Shown: piece after piece, positions 1 through 9,600 of the stretch
How positions within the stretch are numbered: the first letter of the stretch is position 1
Layout of the letters: each line of letters begins with the position of its first letter
Assembly: GCF_038069945.1 (NCBI RefSeq)
Contig: NZ_JBBPEV010000002.1
Coordinates: 399,369-463,368 of the forward strand
Reading direction: 5' to 3'
DNA from: Aquabacterium sp. A3
GTDB taxonomy: Bacteria > Pseudomonadota > Gammaproteobacteria > Burkholderiales > Burkholderiaceae_C
DNA length: 64,000 nucleotides
The notes under the pieces: generated by a model
Seen by the model: only the letters and a program-made list of their open reading frames with translations
Told to the model about the DNA's origin: nothing
Database searches by the model: none
Program-made: the position numbers and the translations under genes

Positions 1-4
1 TGTG

Positions 5-742
5 TCAATCGGGTTGATGGGGCAGCAGGGCTTTGGCCGCCTCGATGCGCCAGCGCAGGGGGGTGGCCGGGTCGTTCATCACGTGCTGCAAAAACGCCCG
101 TGGGCCGAGCGTGAGCCCGTTGCTGGCCGGCGCCTGCGGTGCGGTGGTGTGCTGAGGTGTGGGGTCGTCCGGTGGCGCCGTGGTGGCCAAGGCCAAGGCC
201 TGAAGCTGGGTGGCCGTCACGCTGCGCAAGGGGGTCAGCAAGTCCGCCTGGCCTTCCGGGCTGGGGGGAATGTCCAGCCAGGCGCTGTCGGCGAACATCG
301 GCGCCAGATCGGGGGCCACAAAGGCCGACCAGCGCTCAGGGGCGATGGCCTGGGGCGGGCAGGGCGGCAGGGATGGTGTGGCACCGGGTGTGGGCCACAC
401 CTGCCAGGTGCGTGTGGGCGAGGTGCTCGGGTCGGCCGTCTGCAGTGGCTGCAGCAAGGCCCGGGCCATGCGCTGCAAGTCGACTGCAGCGTGCGGATCG
501 GCCAGCGAGAACCACAACGCCAGCCGCGCCTCGCCATCGGCGGCGATGGCCGGGGCTGGCCAGCCCAGGTCATCCTGCACGGCTTGCCACAAGCGCGCCA
601 GGTCGCGCCATTGCGGTGCGGGCGCCGCCACCACCATGCAGCGCAGCAGCGCGGCTTCGGCCACACCGTGGTCAGCCACCGGGCCATACAGGCGCCGCAG
701 CTCGGCCTCCAGTCGTGGCGAGGTCACGGGCACGGGGCTCAC
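5..742 (-). CDS. hypothetical protein, helical C-terminal motif
   Basis: 245-residue protein I do not recognise. It starts at a GTG that overlaps the stop of the upstream DUF3297 gene (GTGA, 739-742), so the two are probably translationally coupled. No signal peptide or membrane segment is visible. The middle is rich in Pro, Ala and Thr (about residues 105-215), like a linker. The last 30 residues form a compact helical motif (FLQHVMND followed by IEAAKALLPH). In general look this recalls short helical motifs near the C-terminus of phage small-terminase-like proteins; that is only a resemblance seen by eye. Function unknown. Confidence 0.7.
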   Translation of the reverse strand: MSPVPVTSPRLEAELRRLYGPVADHGVAEAALLRCMVVAAPAPQWRDLARLWQAVQDDLGWPAPAIAADGEARLALWFSLADPHAAVDLQRMARALLQPLQTADPSTSPTRTWQVWPTPGATPSLPPCPPQAIAPERWSAFVAPDLAPMFADSAWLDIPPSPEGQADLLTPLRSVTATQLQALALATTAPPDDPTPQHTTAPQAPASNGLTLGPRAFLQHVMNDPATPLRWRIEAAKALLPHQPD

Positions 743-984
743 CGGTAGAAAGCTTCCACCTTGCCCTTGAGCTTGATCATCATCGGGCGACCCTTGCGGT
801 CCAGGGTGCGCCCGGCCGCCACCTTGATCCAGCCTTCGCTGACACAGTATTCCTCGACGTCTTGCCGCTCCTGGTCGTTGAAGCGGATGCCGATGTCGTG
901 CTGGAACACCGCCGCGTTGTAGTGGGGGCTTCTGGGGTCGATGGACAGGTGATCAGGCAGTTCGGGACGTTGGGTGTCGCTCAT
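739..984 (-). CDS. DUF3297 family protein
   Basis: Small 81-residue cytosolic protein that matches the DUF3297 pattern over its full length (central YCVSEGWIKVAAG, then a basic KGRPMMIKLKGKVE end). The family is widespread in proteobacteria and has no established function. An upstream in-frame ATG would add 12 residues (to 1020), but the family normally begins at the MSDT methionine, so 984 was chosen. Its stop overlaps the start of the next gene on the same strand by 4 nt, suggesting a two-gene operon. Confidence 0.85.
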   Translation of the reverse strand: MSDTQRPELPDHLSIDPRSPHYNAAVFQHDIGIRFNDQERQDVEEYCVSEGWIKVAAGRTLDRKGRPMMIKLKGKVEAFYR

Positions 985-1036
985 GGTGTGGACGTGGATG
1001 GGTTCTGAACAGATGGGCAAAGAGTGTATTGGGCGT

Positions 1037-1462
1037 TCAGGCCCTTGGGGTGGCCTTCTTGGCGGGCACCTTCTTGGCGGCTGCTTTTTTGGCAGGTGCT
1101 TTTTTAGCGGGTGCTTTTTTAGCAGGAGCTTTTTTTGCCGGGGCTTTTTTGGCCGCCACTTTCGGCGCGGCTGCTTTGGGGGCGGACGCCTGCGATGCCA
1201 GGGCGGTCTGCAGCAGGTCGGCCATCAGGCCATTGAGCTTGCCTGGATGGGCCAGCGCGGCCTCGCGCAACTGGGTCACCAGCGGCGAGGGCAGTTTGCA
1301 GCTGATCGCCACCAGGCCGGGGCCGGTGTCCTTGCCCTGGCGTTCACGTGCCGACGGGGCAGGCGATGCGGTGGCAAAGCGCTGAGGGATGCTTTGCCGC
1401 TTCATGCGGCCTTCGATTTTTTGGCCCAGGCGCAGGGCGAGGTCGGTTTTTTTCAGGGACAT
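1037..1462 (-). CDS. small protein with histone H1-like Lys/Ala/Pro tail
   Basis: 141-residue protein with two parts. Residues 1-90 are a mixed basic region (RLGQKIEGRMKRQSIPQRF, then a helical HPGKLNGLMADLLQTAL segment). Residues about 93-141 are almost purely Lys, Ala, Pro and Val, arranged as pentapeptides of the form xxAKK ([15 protein letters not shown]). Such tails are known from bacterial histone H1-like and AlgP-like proteins, where they bind nucleic acid non-specifically. The N-terminal part is not a fold I can name. A longer reading (to 1696) would run back into the antiporter gene and is unlikely. The same tail type occurs on ObgE in this window. Nucleic acid binding is inferred. 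Confidence 0.75.
   Translation of the reverse strand: MSLKKTDLALRLGQKIEGRMKRQSIPQRFATASPAPSARERQGKDTGPGLVAISCKLPSPLVTQLREAALAHPGKLNGLMADLLQTALASQASAPKAAAPKVAAKKAPAKKAPAKKAPAKKAPAKKAAAKKVPAKKATPRA
1040..1186 (-). repeat. coding pentapeptide (xxAKK) repeat tract
   Basis: About eight tandem 15-bp units encoding xxAKK pentapeptides at the 3' end of the small basic protein gene. The units vary at synonymous sites, so this is an amino-acid-level repeat and not a recent DNA expansion. Confidence 0.7.
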
Positions 1463-1514
1463 GGCTGAGTGAGCGGCAGTGTTTTGTGCGATTGTGCCTT
1501 GAGCGCCCAGGCAT

Positions 1515-3251
1515 TCAGAGTTTGAGCCGGGCCACCCGTTGGGCTCGTTCGTCTTCGATGGCGTGGGTGACCACGCCCTCGGGCAGATTGAGCTGCAGCA
1601 GCACGGCGGCCGACAGCTGCAGTCCTGCTTCCAGGGTTTCAGGGATGACCTGCAAGGCGCCGGCCTGCAGCAGTTCCTGGGCATGGCGTTCGTCACGCGA
1701 ACGCGCCACGATGGGCAGCTTGGGGAAGGCCTGCCGGACGGCCTTGACCGTGTGCAGCGCCGACGACGGGTTGTCCATCGTCACGACCAGCAGCGCGGCC
1801 CGCTCGGCGTGCAGCCGGTGCAGCAAGTCGGTTCGGGCGGCATTGCCGTAGTACACCGGTTGCCCCAGGTTGCGCAGGTGGGCCACATGGTTGGCATCTT
1901 GCTCGACGGCCACGTAGGGCACGCCCTGGCGCTTGAGGATCTCGGCCGTGAGTTGCCCCACGCGACCAAAGCCCGCGATGATGACCTGGTTGAACAGGTC
2001 GTCCGGCACCTCGTCCTGTTGCGACAGCGGGGCCTCCTCACGCTCCAGCCGCTCTCTGATGGTCTCACCCAGCCGGGCCAGCGCTGGCGTCATGAACAGG
2101 CTCAAGCCCACCACCAGCAGCATGAACTGCCCCAAGGGGGCGCTCATCAGGCCGGTGGCCATGGCCGCGCCCACCACCACGAAGGCGAATTCGCCGCCCT
2201 GGCCCAGCAGCAGGCCGCCCTCGATGGCGCGCCCCCAGCCCAGGCCGCCGACGCGAAAGATCAGTGCCACCACCACGGCCTTGAGCGCAAACAGCCCCAC
2301 CGCAGACAAAGGTATCCACACCGGGTCCTGAAGAATGGCCAGCGGGTCGACACCGGCGCCCACCGACATGAAGAACAGGCCCATGAGCAGGCCCTTGAAG
2401 GGCTCGATGGTCACCTCCACTTCGTGTCGGTATTCGGTCTCGGCCAGCAGCAACCCGGCCAGGAAGGCGCCCAGCGCCAGCGACAGCCCGGCATAGGCGG
2501 TCAGGGCCGCCATGCTCATGGTGGTCAGCAGCGTGAGCGCCATGAAGACCTCGGGCTGATGCTGACGGGCGAAGGCCTTGAACACGGGGCGGATGAGCCG
2601 ACGGCCCAGCACGAAGATCACACCGATGGCCAGCACGGACTTCAGCACGGTGCCGCCAATGATGGCGCTCACATCCTCGTCCAGGCTGCCCGGCGACAAC
2701 AGGCCCACCAGGATCAGCAAGGGCACCACGGCCAGATCCTGCAACATCAGCACCGAAAACACGCCCTGCCCCAGGGGCGAGGCCAGCGCTTGTTTCTGGG
2801 TGAGCAACTGCACCACCACGGCGGTGGATGACAAGGCCAGCACCAGGCCCAGCACCAGCGAGGCCTTCCAGTCGTTGTCGAAGGCGTGGGCCACAAAGCC
2901 GATGGCCAGCCCACTGATCAGCACCTGGGCGCCGCCGGCACCAAAGACCAACCGGCGCAGCGCCCACAGCCGCTCGGTCGAGAGCTCCAGGCCGATCATG
3001 AACATCAGGAACAGCACGCCCAGCTCGGCCAGCGACCCCACTTGTCGCACTTCGACGAAGGTGAAACTGGCCAGCCAGGGCCAGGTGTCCGTGAACCTCG
3101 CCAATCCGTAGGGCCCCACCACCACCCCCACGGCCAGAAAGCCCAGGATCTGGTTGATGCGAAAGCGCTGAAGCAAGGGGATGAGCACGCCCGCAAACAC
3201 CAGAAACAGCAGTGTTTCGCGCAGAAAGGGGAGGCTGTGGGTTTCGTTCAA
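1515..3251 (-). CDS. Kef-type monovalent cation:proton antiporter (CPA2) with TrkA-N domain
   Basis: 578-residue inner-membrane transporter of the CPA2 family (KefB/YbaL type), which exchanges K+ or Na+ for protons. About twelve hydrophobic segments cover residues 8-390. A Rossmann nucleotide-binding TrkA-N (RCK) domain follows, with its glycine motif GFGRVG at 427-432; it probably gates transport in response to NAD(H) or a related ligand. The start is a TTG at 3251, which puts the first membrane helix at residue 8; no ATG lies close by in frame. Length is normal for the YbaL/RosB group. No KefF-like ancillary oxidoreductase is adjacent, so glutathione-adduct gating cannot be claimed. The patatin gene is divergent. 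Confidence 0.9.
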   Translation of the reverse strand: MNETHSLPFLRETLLFLVFAGVLIPLLQRFRINQILGFLAVGVVVGPYGLARFTDTWPWLASFTFVEVRQVGSLAELGVLFLMFMIGLELSTERLWALRRLVFGAGGAQVLISGLAIGFVAHAFDNDWKASLVLGLVLALSSTAVVVQLLTQKQALASPLGQGVFSVLMLQDLAVVPLLILVGLLSPGSLDEDVSAIIGGTVLKSVLAIGVIFVLGRRLIRPVFKAFARQHQPEVFMALTLLTTMSMAALTAYAGLSLALGAFLAGLLLAETEYRHEVEVTIEPFKGLLMGLFFMSVGAGVDPLAILQDPVWIPLSAVGLFALKAVVVALIFRVGGLGWGRAIEGGLLLGQGGEFAFVVVGAAMATGLMSAPLGQFMLLVVGLSLFMTPALARLGETIRERLEREEAPLSQQDEVPDDLFNQVIIAGFGRVGQLTAEILKRQGVPYVAVEQDANHVAHLRNLGQPVYYGNAARTDLLHRLHAERAALLVVTMDNPSSALHTVKAVRQAFPKLPIVARSRDERHAQELLQAGALQVIPETLEAGLQLSAAVLLQLNLPEGVVTHAIEDERAQRVARLKL

Positions 3252-3371
3252 TCGGGGCCTCTGGGCGGGAGACGGGGGCCAACAACAATCTGGTCAGCAT
3301 AGCGTGTTGCGCACGGCTCACCTCGGGTGACTGTGGCACGATGAAGCCTGGTAGCACCATTGGGAGATTGC

Positions 3372-4403
3372 ATGAGCGGCCACCATTGCCGACCCATCGA
3401 CCTGGCCTTGCAAGGCGGCGGTGCCCACGGCGCCTTCACCTGGGGCGTGCTGGATCGATTGCTGGACGATGAGCGTTTGCAGATCACGGCCATCAGTGGC
3501 ACCAGCGCCGGGGCCATGAACGCCGTCGTGCTGGCCCATGGTCTGGCCAAGGGCGGGCGACATGAGGCCAAGCAGGCGCTGTTGCGGTTTTGGACGAGGG
3601 TCAGCCAGGCGTCGGCGTGGTCACAAGGCCTGGCGGGGCTGTTCTGGGATTGGGCGGTGCCGGGCTCGCCGCTGGCCTGGACCATGGAGTGGATGACCCG
3701 CACCTGGTCGCCCTACCAGCTCAATCCGCTGGACTTGAACCCCTTGCGGGACATCCTGGCCGAGGAGGTGGATTTCGAGTTCTTGCGGGCGCACTGTGGG
3801 CCCCGCGTGTTCGTGTCGGCCACGCATGTGCAGTCGGGGCGTTTGCGCGAGTTCCGCCACGAAGAGCTCACGGTGGATGCGGTGATGGCGTCGGCCTGCC
3901 TGCCCTTGTTGTTCAGGGCCGTCGAGATCGATGGCGAGGCCTACTGGGACGGAGGCTATGTGGCCAACCCGTCGTTGCTGCCCTTGATCACCGAAAGCCC
4001 CTGCAGCGACCTGGTGCTGGTGCAGATCAACCCGGCCTGCCGGCCAGAGGTGCCCACCTCCGCACGAGACATCCTGGACCGGCTCAACGAGATCACGTTC
4101 AACAGCAGCCTGCTCAAGGAGTTGCGCTCCATCGCGCTGTTGCAGCAGTTGCTGGCCGCCGAAGGGCACCCGGCGGGTGTGGGTGCGGGGTCCTTGTTCC
4201 ATCAGGTGGCGCGCCTGCGCTTGCACCGCATCGATGCCACCGAGGACATGGCCCAACTGGGGGCCGCCAGCAAACTCAATGCGGCCTGGCCCATGATCCA
4301 GCGCCTGCACACCATCGGGCGCGACACGGCAGACGCCTGGCTGCAGCAGCACGGTGCACACATCGGCCGCAAGTCCACCCTGGATCTGGCGCACTGCTTG
4401 TGA
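3372..4403 (+). CDS. patatin-like phospholipase
   Basis: 343-residue protein of the bacterial patatin family, a serine lipid acyl hydrolase with a Ser-Asp dyad. The oxyanion glycine motif GGGAHG is at 15-20, the nucleophile motif GTSAG at 43-47 (Ser45) and the dyad Asp in DGG at 193. No signal peptide is present, so it probably acts in the cytosol or at the inner membrane face. The ATG at 3372 has a GGGAG Shine-Dalgarno 5 nt upstream and is preferred to the ATG at 3360. The substrate is unknown. A second, distinct patatin lies at 22302-23570. Confidence 0.88.
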   Translation: MSGHHCRPIDLALQGGGAHGAFTWGVLDRLLDDERLQITAISGTSAGAMNAVVLAHGLAKGGRHEAKQALLRFWTRVSQASAWSQGLAGLFWDWAVPGSPLAWTMEWMTRTWSPYQLNPLDLNPLRDILAEEVDFEFLRAHCGPRVFVSATHVQSGRLREFRHEELTVDAVMASACLPLLFRAVEIDGEAYWDGGYVANPSLLPLITESPCSDLVLVQINPACRPEVPTSARDILDRLNEITFNSSLLKELRSIALLQQLLAAEGHPAGVGAGSLFHQVARLRLHRIDATEDMAQLGAASKLNAAWPMIQRLHTIGRDTADAWLQQHGAHIGRKSTLDLAHCL

Positions 4404-4457
4404 CCGGGATGGGGGGCTGGCCATGCGCACGGTGGGACTTGAACACGTGATCCGTGT

Positions 4458-5981
4458 ATGACGATGTCTGACAGCCAGGCCCTTTGGTTGCAGCGTTTCA
4501 TGGCGCACCTGCAGGCCACCGAGGGGCCCGTCACCCTGGTGCAGACCCACATCAGCTGGGTGCTGCTGACACCCACCCATGCTTACAAGGTGAAGAAGGC
4601 GGTGGCGCCGGGCTTTCTGGATTTTTCCACCGTGGCGGCGCGGCAGCACGCGTGCGAGGCCGAGTGGCGCCTCAACCGTCGCCTGGCGCCGGCGCTGTAC
4701 CTGAGCTTGACGCCCATGGATGCACAGGCGCAGCCCTGTGGGCCGGCTCAGGCGGTGGAGTGGGTGCTGCAGATGCGCCGGTTCGAGGCGGGTGACCGAC
4801 TCGATGCCCGCCTGGCGGCTGGCACCCTGGGCCCGCACGAGCTGGATGCGCTGGCCGATGCCGTGGCCCACATGCACCGGCATGCACCGCTGGCCGCGAC
4901 CCCAGCCGAGGATGACGAGGCCCGACGTTGGCGTGGCCTGCGCGAGCGCAGTGTGGCCGCGCTGTCGGCCCTGCTGGCCCCTGATGCCCCCGTTGCGCAC
5001 CGTGCCTTGTTGGCGGATGTTGACGCCTGGTTGCAGCAGCAGGAGGCCGCGCTGGCGCCGCTGTGGGCACAGCGACGGGCGCAGGGCGCGGTGCGCGATG
5101 GGCATGGTGATCTGCACCTGGGCAATGTGTGCTGGTTTGAGGGGCGCCCCTTGTTGTACGACGGGCTGGAGTTTGATGATGCGCTGCGCATCACCGACAC
5201 CGCGCACGACCTGGCCTTCTTGCTGATGGATTTGTGGGCGGCCAGCCACCGACAGGCGGCTTGGCGCGTGGCCTCGCGTTACCTGGCGCAGTGGCCCGAC
5301 TGGGAGGGCGTGCCGGCCTGGCCCGTGTACATCGTGTTGCGCGCGCTGGTGCGCTGGCAGGTGGCCTGCCTGAGTGCCCCGGCCGATCCTCAGGCCGGGG
5401 CGCCCTATCGCCGTCTGCTGGCACATGCCTTGGTGCGGCGGCGGCCTGTGCTCATCCTGATGCACGGTTTGTCAGGCAGTGGCAAGTCGGGCGTATCACA
5501 GGGTCTCAGCATGGCCTGGGGGGCTTTGCGTCTGCGCTCTGACGAGGTGCGTGCGCACATCGCCCCGGGCTACCACGCGGGGCAGCGCGAGGCGGTGTAC
5601 GAGCTCATGCGGGCCTGGGCCGGGCCGGCGCTGCAAGCGGGGTGGCGCGTGGTGCTGGACGCCACGCACCTGTCGCGCGTCGAGCGTGCGGCCGCCCAGG
5701 CCCTGGCCAGGCGCTGCGGGGTGCCCTGGGTCATCGTGTCCTGCCAGGCGCCCGAAGCGGTCTTGCGTCAGCGCGTGCGCCAGCGGCGGGGCGATGCCTC
5801 GGATGCCGACGAGGCGGTGCTGGAGGCGCAGCTGGCCTCACAAGAGCCGCTGCAGCCTGAGGAGTGGCGCCACACCTGGGTGGCCGACACCACCTTGCCT
5901 CTGACACATTGGGCTCAGCCGCGCAGTTGGCGCGCGCTGTCTTCCTTGGCTGGTGCGGCTGGCGGCACAGCCAGCGGCTGA
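4458..5981 (+). CDS. fused APH-like kinase and P-loop kinase domain protein
   Basis: 507-residue two-domain protein. The N-terminal half is an aminoglycoside-phosphotransferase-like kinase fold with the catalytic loop HGDLHLGN at 216-223 and a following YDGLEFDD metal-binding stretch. The C-terminal half begins with a Walker A motif GLSGSGKS at 337-344 and resembles small-molecule P-loop kinases of the gluconate kinase/AAA_33 type. The arrangement is known from conserved uncharacterised proteins in many proteobacteria. The substrate is not known and aminoglycoside resistance should not be assumed. The last 67 bp overlap the 3' end of the convergent TetR gene. Confidence 0.85.
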   Translation: MTMSDSQALWLQRFMAHLQATEGPVTLVQTHISWVLLTPTHAYKVKKAVAPGFLDFSTVAARQHACEAEWRLNRRLAPALYLSLTPMDAQAQPCGPAQAVEWVLQMRRFEAGDRLDARLAAGTLGPHELDALADAVAHMHRHAPLAATPAEDDEARRWRGLRERSVAALSALLAPDAPVAHRALLADVDAWLQQQEAALAPLWAQRRAQGAVRDGHGDLHLGNVCWFEGRPLLYDGLEFDDALRITDTAHDLAFLLMDLWAASHRQAAWRVASRYLAQWPDWEGVPAWPVYIVLRALVRWQVACLSAPADPQAGAPYRRLLAHALVRRRPVLILMHGLSGSGKSGVSQGLSMAWGALRLRSDEVRAHIAPGYHAGQREAVYELMRAWAGPALQAGWRVVLDATHLSRVERAAAQALARRCGVPWVIVSCQAPEAVLRQRVRQRRGDASDADEAVLEAQLASQEPLQPEEWRHTWVADTTLPLTHWAQPRSWRALSSLAGAAGGTASG

Positions 5982-6526
5982 CCCAGCCCCGCCAGGAACA
6001 CGCTCAGCCCGATCTGCAGCGTGCGTTCCGCATCGCGGCCTTCCAGCAGGTCGGCTCGGTCCAGCTCAACCAGCCCGTGCAGGTAGGCCCACAGGCCCTG
6101 GGCCAGTTCGTCCACGGGCCAGGGTGTCTGCAGTCCCTGCACCAGGCCCAGCACATACGCCCAAACGGCCTGGTGACTGGCCGGTTCGTGTCCGTCGCGC
6201 CGGCTGTGTCGCATCTTGATCGCGTACAGGTGAGGGCGGCTGCGCGCAAAGCGCAGGTAGGCCAGGCAACTGCTGGCGATCGTGTCCAACCCGGTGCGCC
6301 CAGCGGTCTCGGCCTGGATCTGCGCCAGCAGCAGGCGGCCCGCCTCGTCGGCCAGCGCATGGCTCAGGTCGGCCTTGGTGGGGTAGTAGCGGTACAGGGC
6401 ATTGGCGCTCACACCCAGTTCTGCGGCCAGGGTGCGCATCGACAGGCCCTCTTCACCCTGGGCCTCGATCAGGGCCAGGGCCGCTTCCATCACGGCCTGG
6501 TGGTCGATTTTTTTGGGGTAGGACAT
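5915..6526 (-). CDS. TetR family transcriptional regulator
   Basis: 203-residue regulator. The N-terminal helix-turn-helix spans about residues 10-55 (LSMRTLAAELGVSANALYR then YYPTKADL), typical of TetR proteins. The C-terminal ligand domain contains LDTIASSCLAYLRFARSRPHLYAIK, of the TetR_C type. The ATG at 6526 is preferred because the HTH then starts at the usual distance; a longer upstream reading has no family support. It is divergent from the DUF748 gene across an 84-bp gap with an inverted repeat, so it may regulate itself and that gene. Its 3' end overlaps the kinase gene tail to tail. Confidence 0.85.
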   Translation of the reverse strand: MSYPKKIDHQAVMEAALALIEAQGEEGLSMRTLAAELGVSANALYRYYPTKADLSHALADEAGRLLLAQIQAETAGRTGLDTIASSCLAYLRFARSRPHLYAIKMRHSRRDGHEPASHQAVWAYVLGLVQGLQTPWPVDELAQGLWAYLHGLVELDRADLLEGRDAERTLQIGLSVFLAGLGQPLAVPPAAPAKEDSARQLRG

Positions 6527-6565
6527 GCCCACACTGTAGCGTGGTGCCGCCTCCTGCTTCGGCCC

Positions 6566-6595
6566 TAATATGTGGCGTGGCACGGCGGTCGTGCC
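6566..6595. promoter_or_regulatory. TetR/DUF748 divergent region with inverted repeat
   Basis: A TAATAT sequence at 6566-6571 could be a -10 element for the DUF748 gene, but no convincing -35 is visible. GGCACG (6579-6584) and CGTGCC (6590-6595) form a perfect 6-bp inverted repeat with a 5-bp spacer, between the two divergent starts. It is a candidate operator for the TetR protein. Confidence 0.35.
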
Positions 6596-6610
6596 GTTGT
6601 GTGGGTCACC

Positions 6611-9600
6611 ATGTCCGAGCCTCATCCTGTGCCTGCGTCCGACGACGCTTTGCCCTCAGCCATCGCGGGTGTGTCGTGGCATCGGCGTCGATGGGTGCGG
6701 GCGCTCGCGGGTGTGGCCTTGCTGGCCGGCGTGTGGACCGTGGGCGTGGGGTACTGGTTGCCTGGCGTGCTGCAGCCCCGGATCGAGTCGGCCGCCACCG
6801 ATGCCCTGGGCGAGCCGGTGCGGCTGAAGGCCCTGAACCTGTCGCCCTGGACCCTCACGGCGCAGGTGGAGGGCCTGACGGTGGGCGCACCCGATCAGCC
6901 CCTGCTGCGCGTGCGGCAACTGGAGGCGCAGGTGTCGCTGGCATCCGTGTGGCACCTGGCCCCGGTGTTGCGGCGGGTGCAGGTGGTTCAGCCCGAGGTC
7001 TGGCTCAGCCGGCTGGACGCCCAGCGATTCAACATCTCGCCCATGCTGGCGCACCTGCGTGCGCGCGCCGACGCCGCGCCCGCCGATGAGCAGGGCGCCC
7101 CCGCACGCTTTGCCTTGTTCAACATCAGCGTGGCGCAGGGCGCGGTGCGCTACGACGACCGGGTGCTGGGCCAATCTCATGTGGTGGATCAGATCGCCCT
7201 GGGGGTGCCGTTTCTGTCCAGCCTGCCCAGCCAGATCGACGTGGCCGTGCAGCCGCTGCTGAAAGCCCGCATCAATGGCAGCCCCCTCGCCATCACGGGC
7301 ACGACACGCCCGTTCCAGGATGGCCAGCGCGCCGAGTTGCAGGTTCGCTGGCGCGATGTGGATGTGGCCGCGTGGTTGCAACACGCCCAGCCCCTGCTGC
7401 CACGTCCCTGGACCCTGACGCCGCGCAGCGGCACCTTGTCCACCGACCTGACGGTGGTGTTTGAACAGCCCCCCCAGGCCGAGGTGCCCCGGCTGATGGT
7501 GCAGGGAGGGGTGATGGTCGAAGGCCTGGACCTGAGCCTGCCCACCGTGCCTGGCGTGGCACTGGCGGGTCGGGCCCTGGGGCCGGTGGCGCTGGGTTGG
7601 CAGCGCCTGCGCCTGGAGGGGCTCCATCTGCAACCCCTGCTGAGGCAGGGATCGGTGGGGCGTGTGGTGCTGGACGGTGCCCGGGTGGCGGCAGGCACCC
7701 GCGACGGGGTGCGCTGGCCCGTGGTGCAGGACGTGTCCGTGACCGTGGACGGCCTGGACACGGCGGACGCGGCGCCGCCCGCACAGTGGCGCATGAAGGC
7801 GAAGGACGATGGCGGCAGTCAGTGGCAGGCACAAGGCGCCTGGCAACTGGCCCGCGCCCAGGGGCAGATGAGCCTGAGCCTGCAAGATGGTGCCGTGGCA
7901 CCCTGGTGGGCCGCGTTGGTGCCATCGGCCCGGGGACAGGCGGGCATGCCCGTCAGCCCGCAGGCAGGGCGCCTGGGCCTGAGCGCCAAGGTGGCGCTGA
8001 GTGCCCGCCCGGCGTTGAGCTGGCAGCTCAGTGAGGGCCAACTGAGCCTGGACGGCTTGCAAGCCCGTGTGCTGTCGCTGGTGCCCGGTCGGCCGCCGGG
8101 TTTGGCCGACACCATGGGGTGGCGCGCGTTGCGGCTGGAGGGCATTGAGGCCCGTTCCGAAGGGGCGGTGCCCCGCTGGTCGGTGGCCCAGCTTGACCTG
8201 CAGGGGGCGCAACTGCGCTGGCAGGACACAAGGCACACCCCTGCCGCCCGGTGGCAACTGAGCGATGCCCAACTGACGGTGCAGGGCCTGTCGGATGACC
8301 TCAAACAAGTCTTGCAGGTGCAACTGGACACCCGCGCGCAGGGCGCGGGCCGGGTGCGTTTCAAGGGCAGCGTGCAGCCCCAGCCGCTGACCGTGCAAGG
8401 CCAGGTGGGCGTGCAGTCTCTGGAGTTGCGCGTGCTGCAGCCCTACCTGGCGCCGTACCTGAACGTGACCCTGGCGGGGGCCCAGGCTCAACTGGACGGG
8501 CGCCTGGACCTGCGGTGGCGGCCTGGGCGCGATCGCTCGGCGGATGCCCAGGCCCTCTCGCTGCGCTACCGGGGTGGCATGGGCCTGGACCGCCTGCACC
8601 TGCTGGACCAGGTCAACGACGCCGACGTGTTGCGTTGGCGGCGCCTGGCGCTGCGCGGCACCGAGGTGCGCTGGCAAGACGGGGCCCTGGTGGCCGACCT
8701 CGGCCGCATCGCCCTGGAAGACTTTTATGGCCGGGTGATCGTTCAGCGCGACGGGCGACTCAACCTGAGCCAGCTCGTCAAGCGTGCCGGCGCCCCCGCT
8801 GGAGAAACCGCCTCCCTGACGTCCACCGATGCCCCGGCCAGCCCGCCGCCGCCCACCCCCGCGCCTGCGACGCCTGCGACGCCAGTGACCGACACGGCGC
8901 CAGAGACCGATACGGACCCAGGCCCCGATCTGCGCTGGCGTGGCATCACCGTGCAAGGCGGGCAGGTGGATTTCACCGACCTGTACATCCAGCCCAACTA
9001 CTCGGCCCGGCTCACGCGCCTGGCGGGCACGGTGTCGGCGGTGGCCGCCCGTCAGCCCGAGCCTGCCGAACTCCATCTGCAAGGCCAGGTGGATGACGCG
9101 GCGCCACTGCTCATCAAGGGGCGCCTGCACCCGCTGGGCCCCAGGCTCTACACCGACATCGAGGGCTCGGCCAAGGGCGTGGAGCTCACGCGCTTGACCC
9201 CCTACGCGGCCCGCTACGCAGGGTACGCCATCGAGCGTGGCACCTTGTCGGTCGATGTGCGCTACAAAGTGCAAGAGGGCCGACTGGAGGCCAGCAACCG
9301 GCTGTTCCTGGATCAACTCACCTTCGGCGAGCCCTCGGGCGACCCCCAGGCCACCCGGCTGCCCGTGCTGCTGGCCGTGGCCTTGTTGAAGAACCGGCAG
9401 GGTGAAATCGACATCAACCTGCCCATCTCCGGGTCGCTGGACGACCCCCAGTTTTCGGTGGGGGGCATCTTGTGGCGGGTGGTGGTCAACCTGGTCACCA
9501 AGGCCATCACGGCGCCGTTTGCCTTGCTCATGGGCAGCGATGGCGATGCGGCTGGTGAGGTGCGCTTTGCGCCCGGCTCCACCACCTTGACGGCAGCAGC

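Noticed and set aside
4404..4457. GTGGGACTTGAACAC, resembling the reverse complement of a tRNA T-arm
   Set aside because: Only 54 bp lie between the genes, the T-stem pairs at three positions at most, and no acceptor, D or anticodon arm is present.
4458..5981. Aminoglycoside resistance kinase
   Set aside because: The APH-like fold is fused to a P-loop kinase of a conserved housekeeping-type family, and there is no mobile or resistance context.
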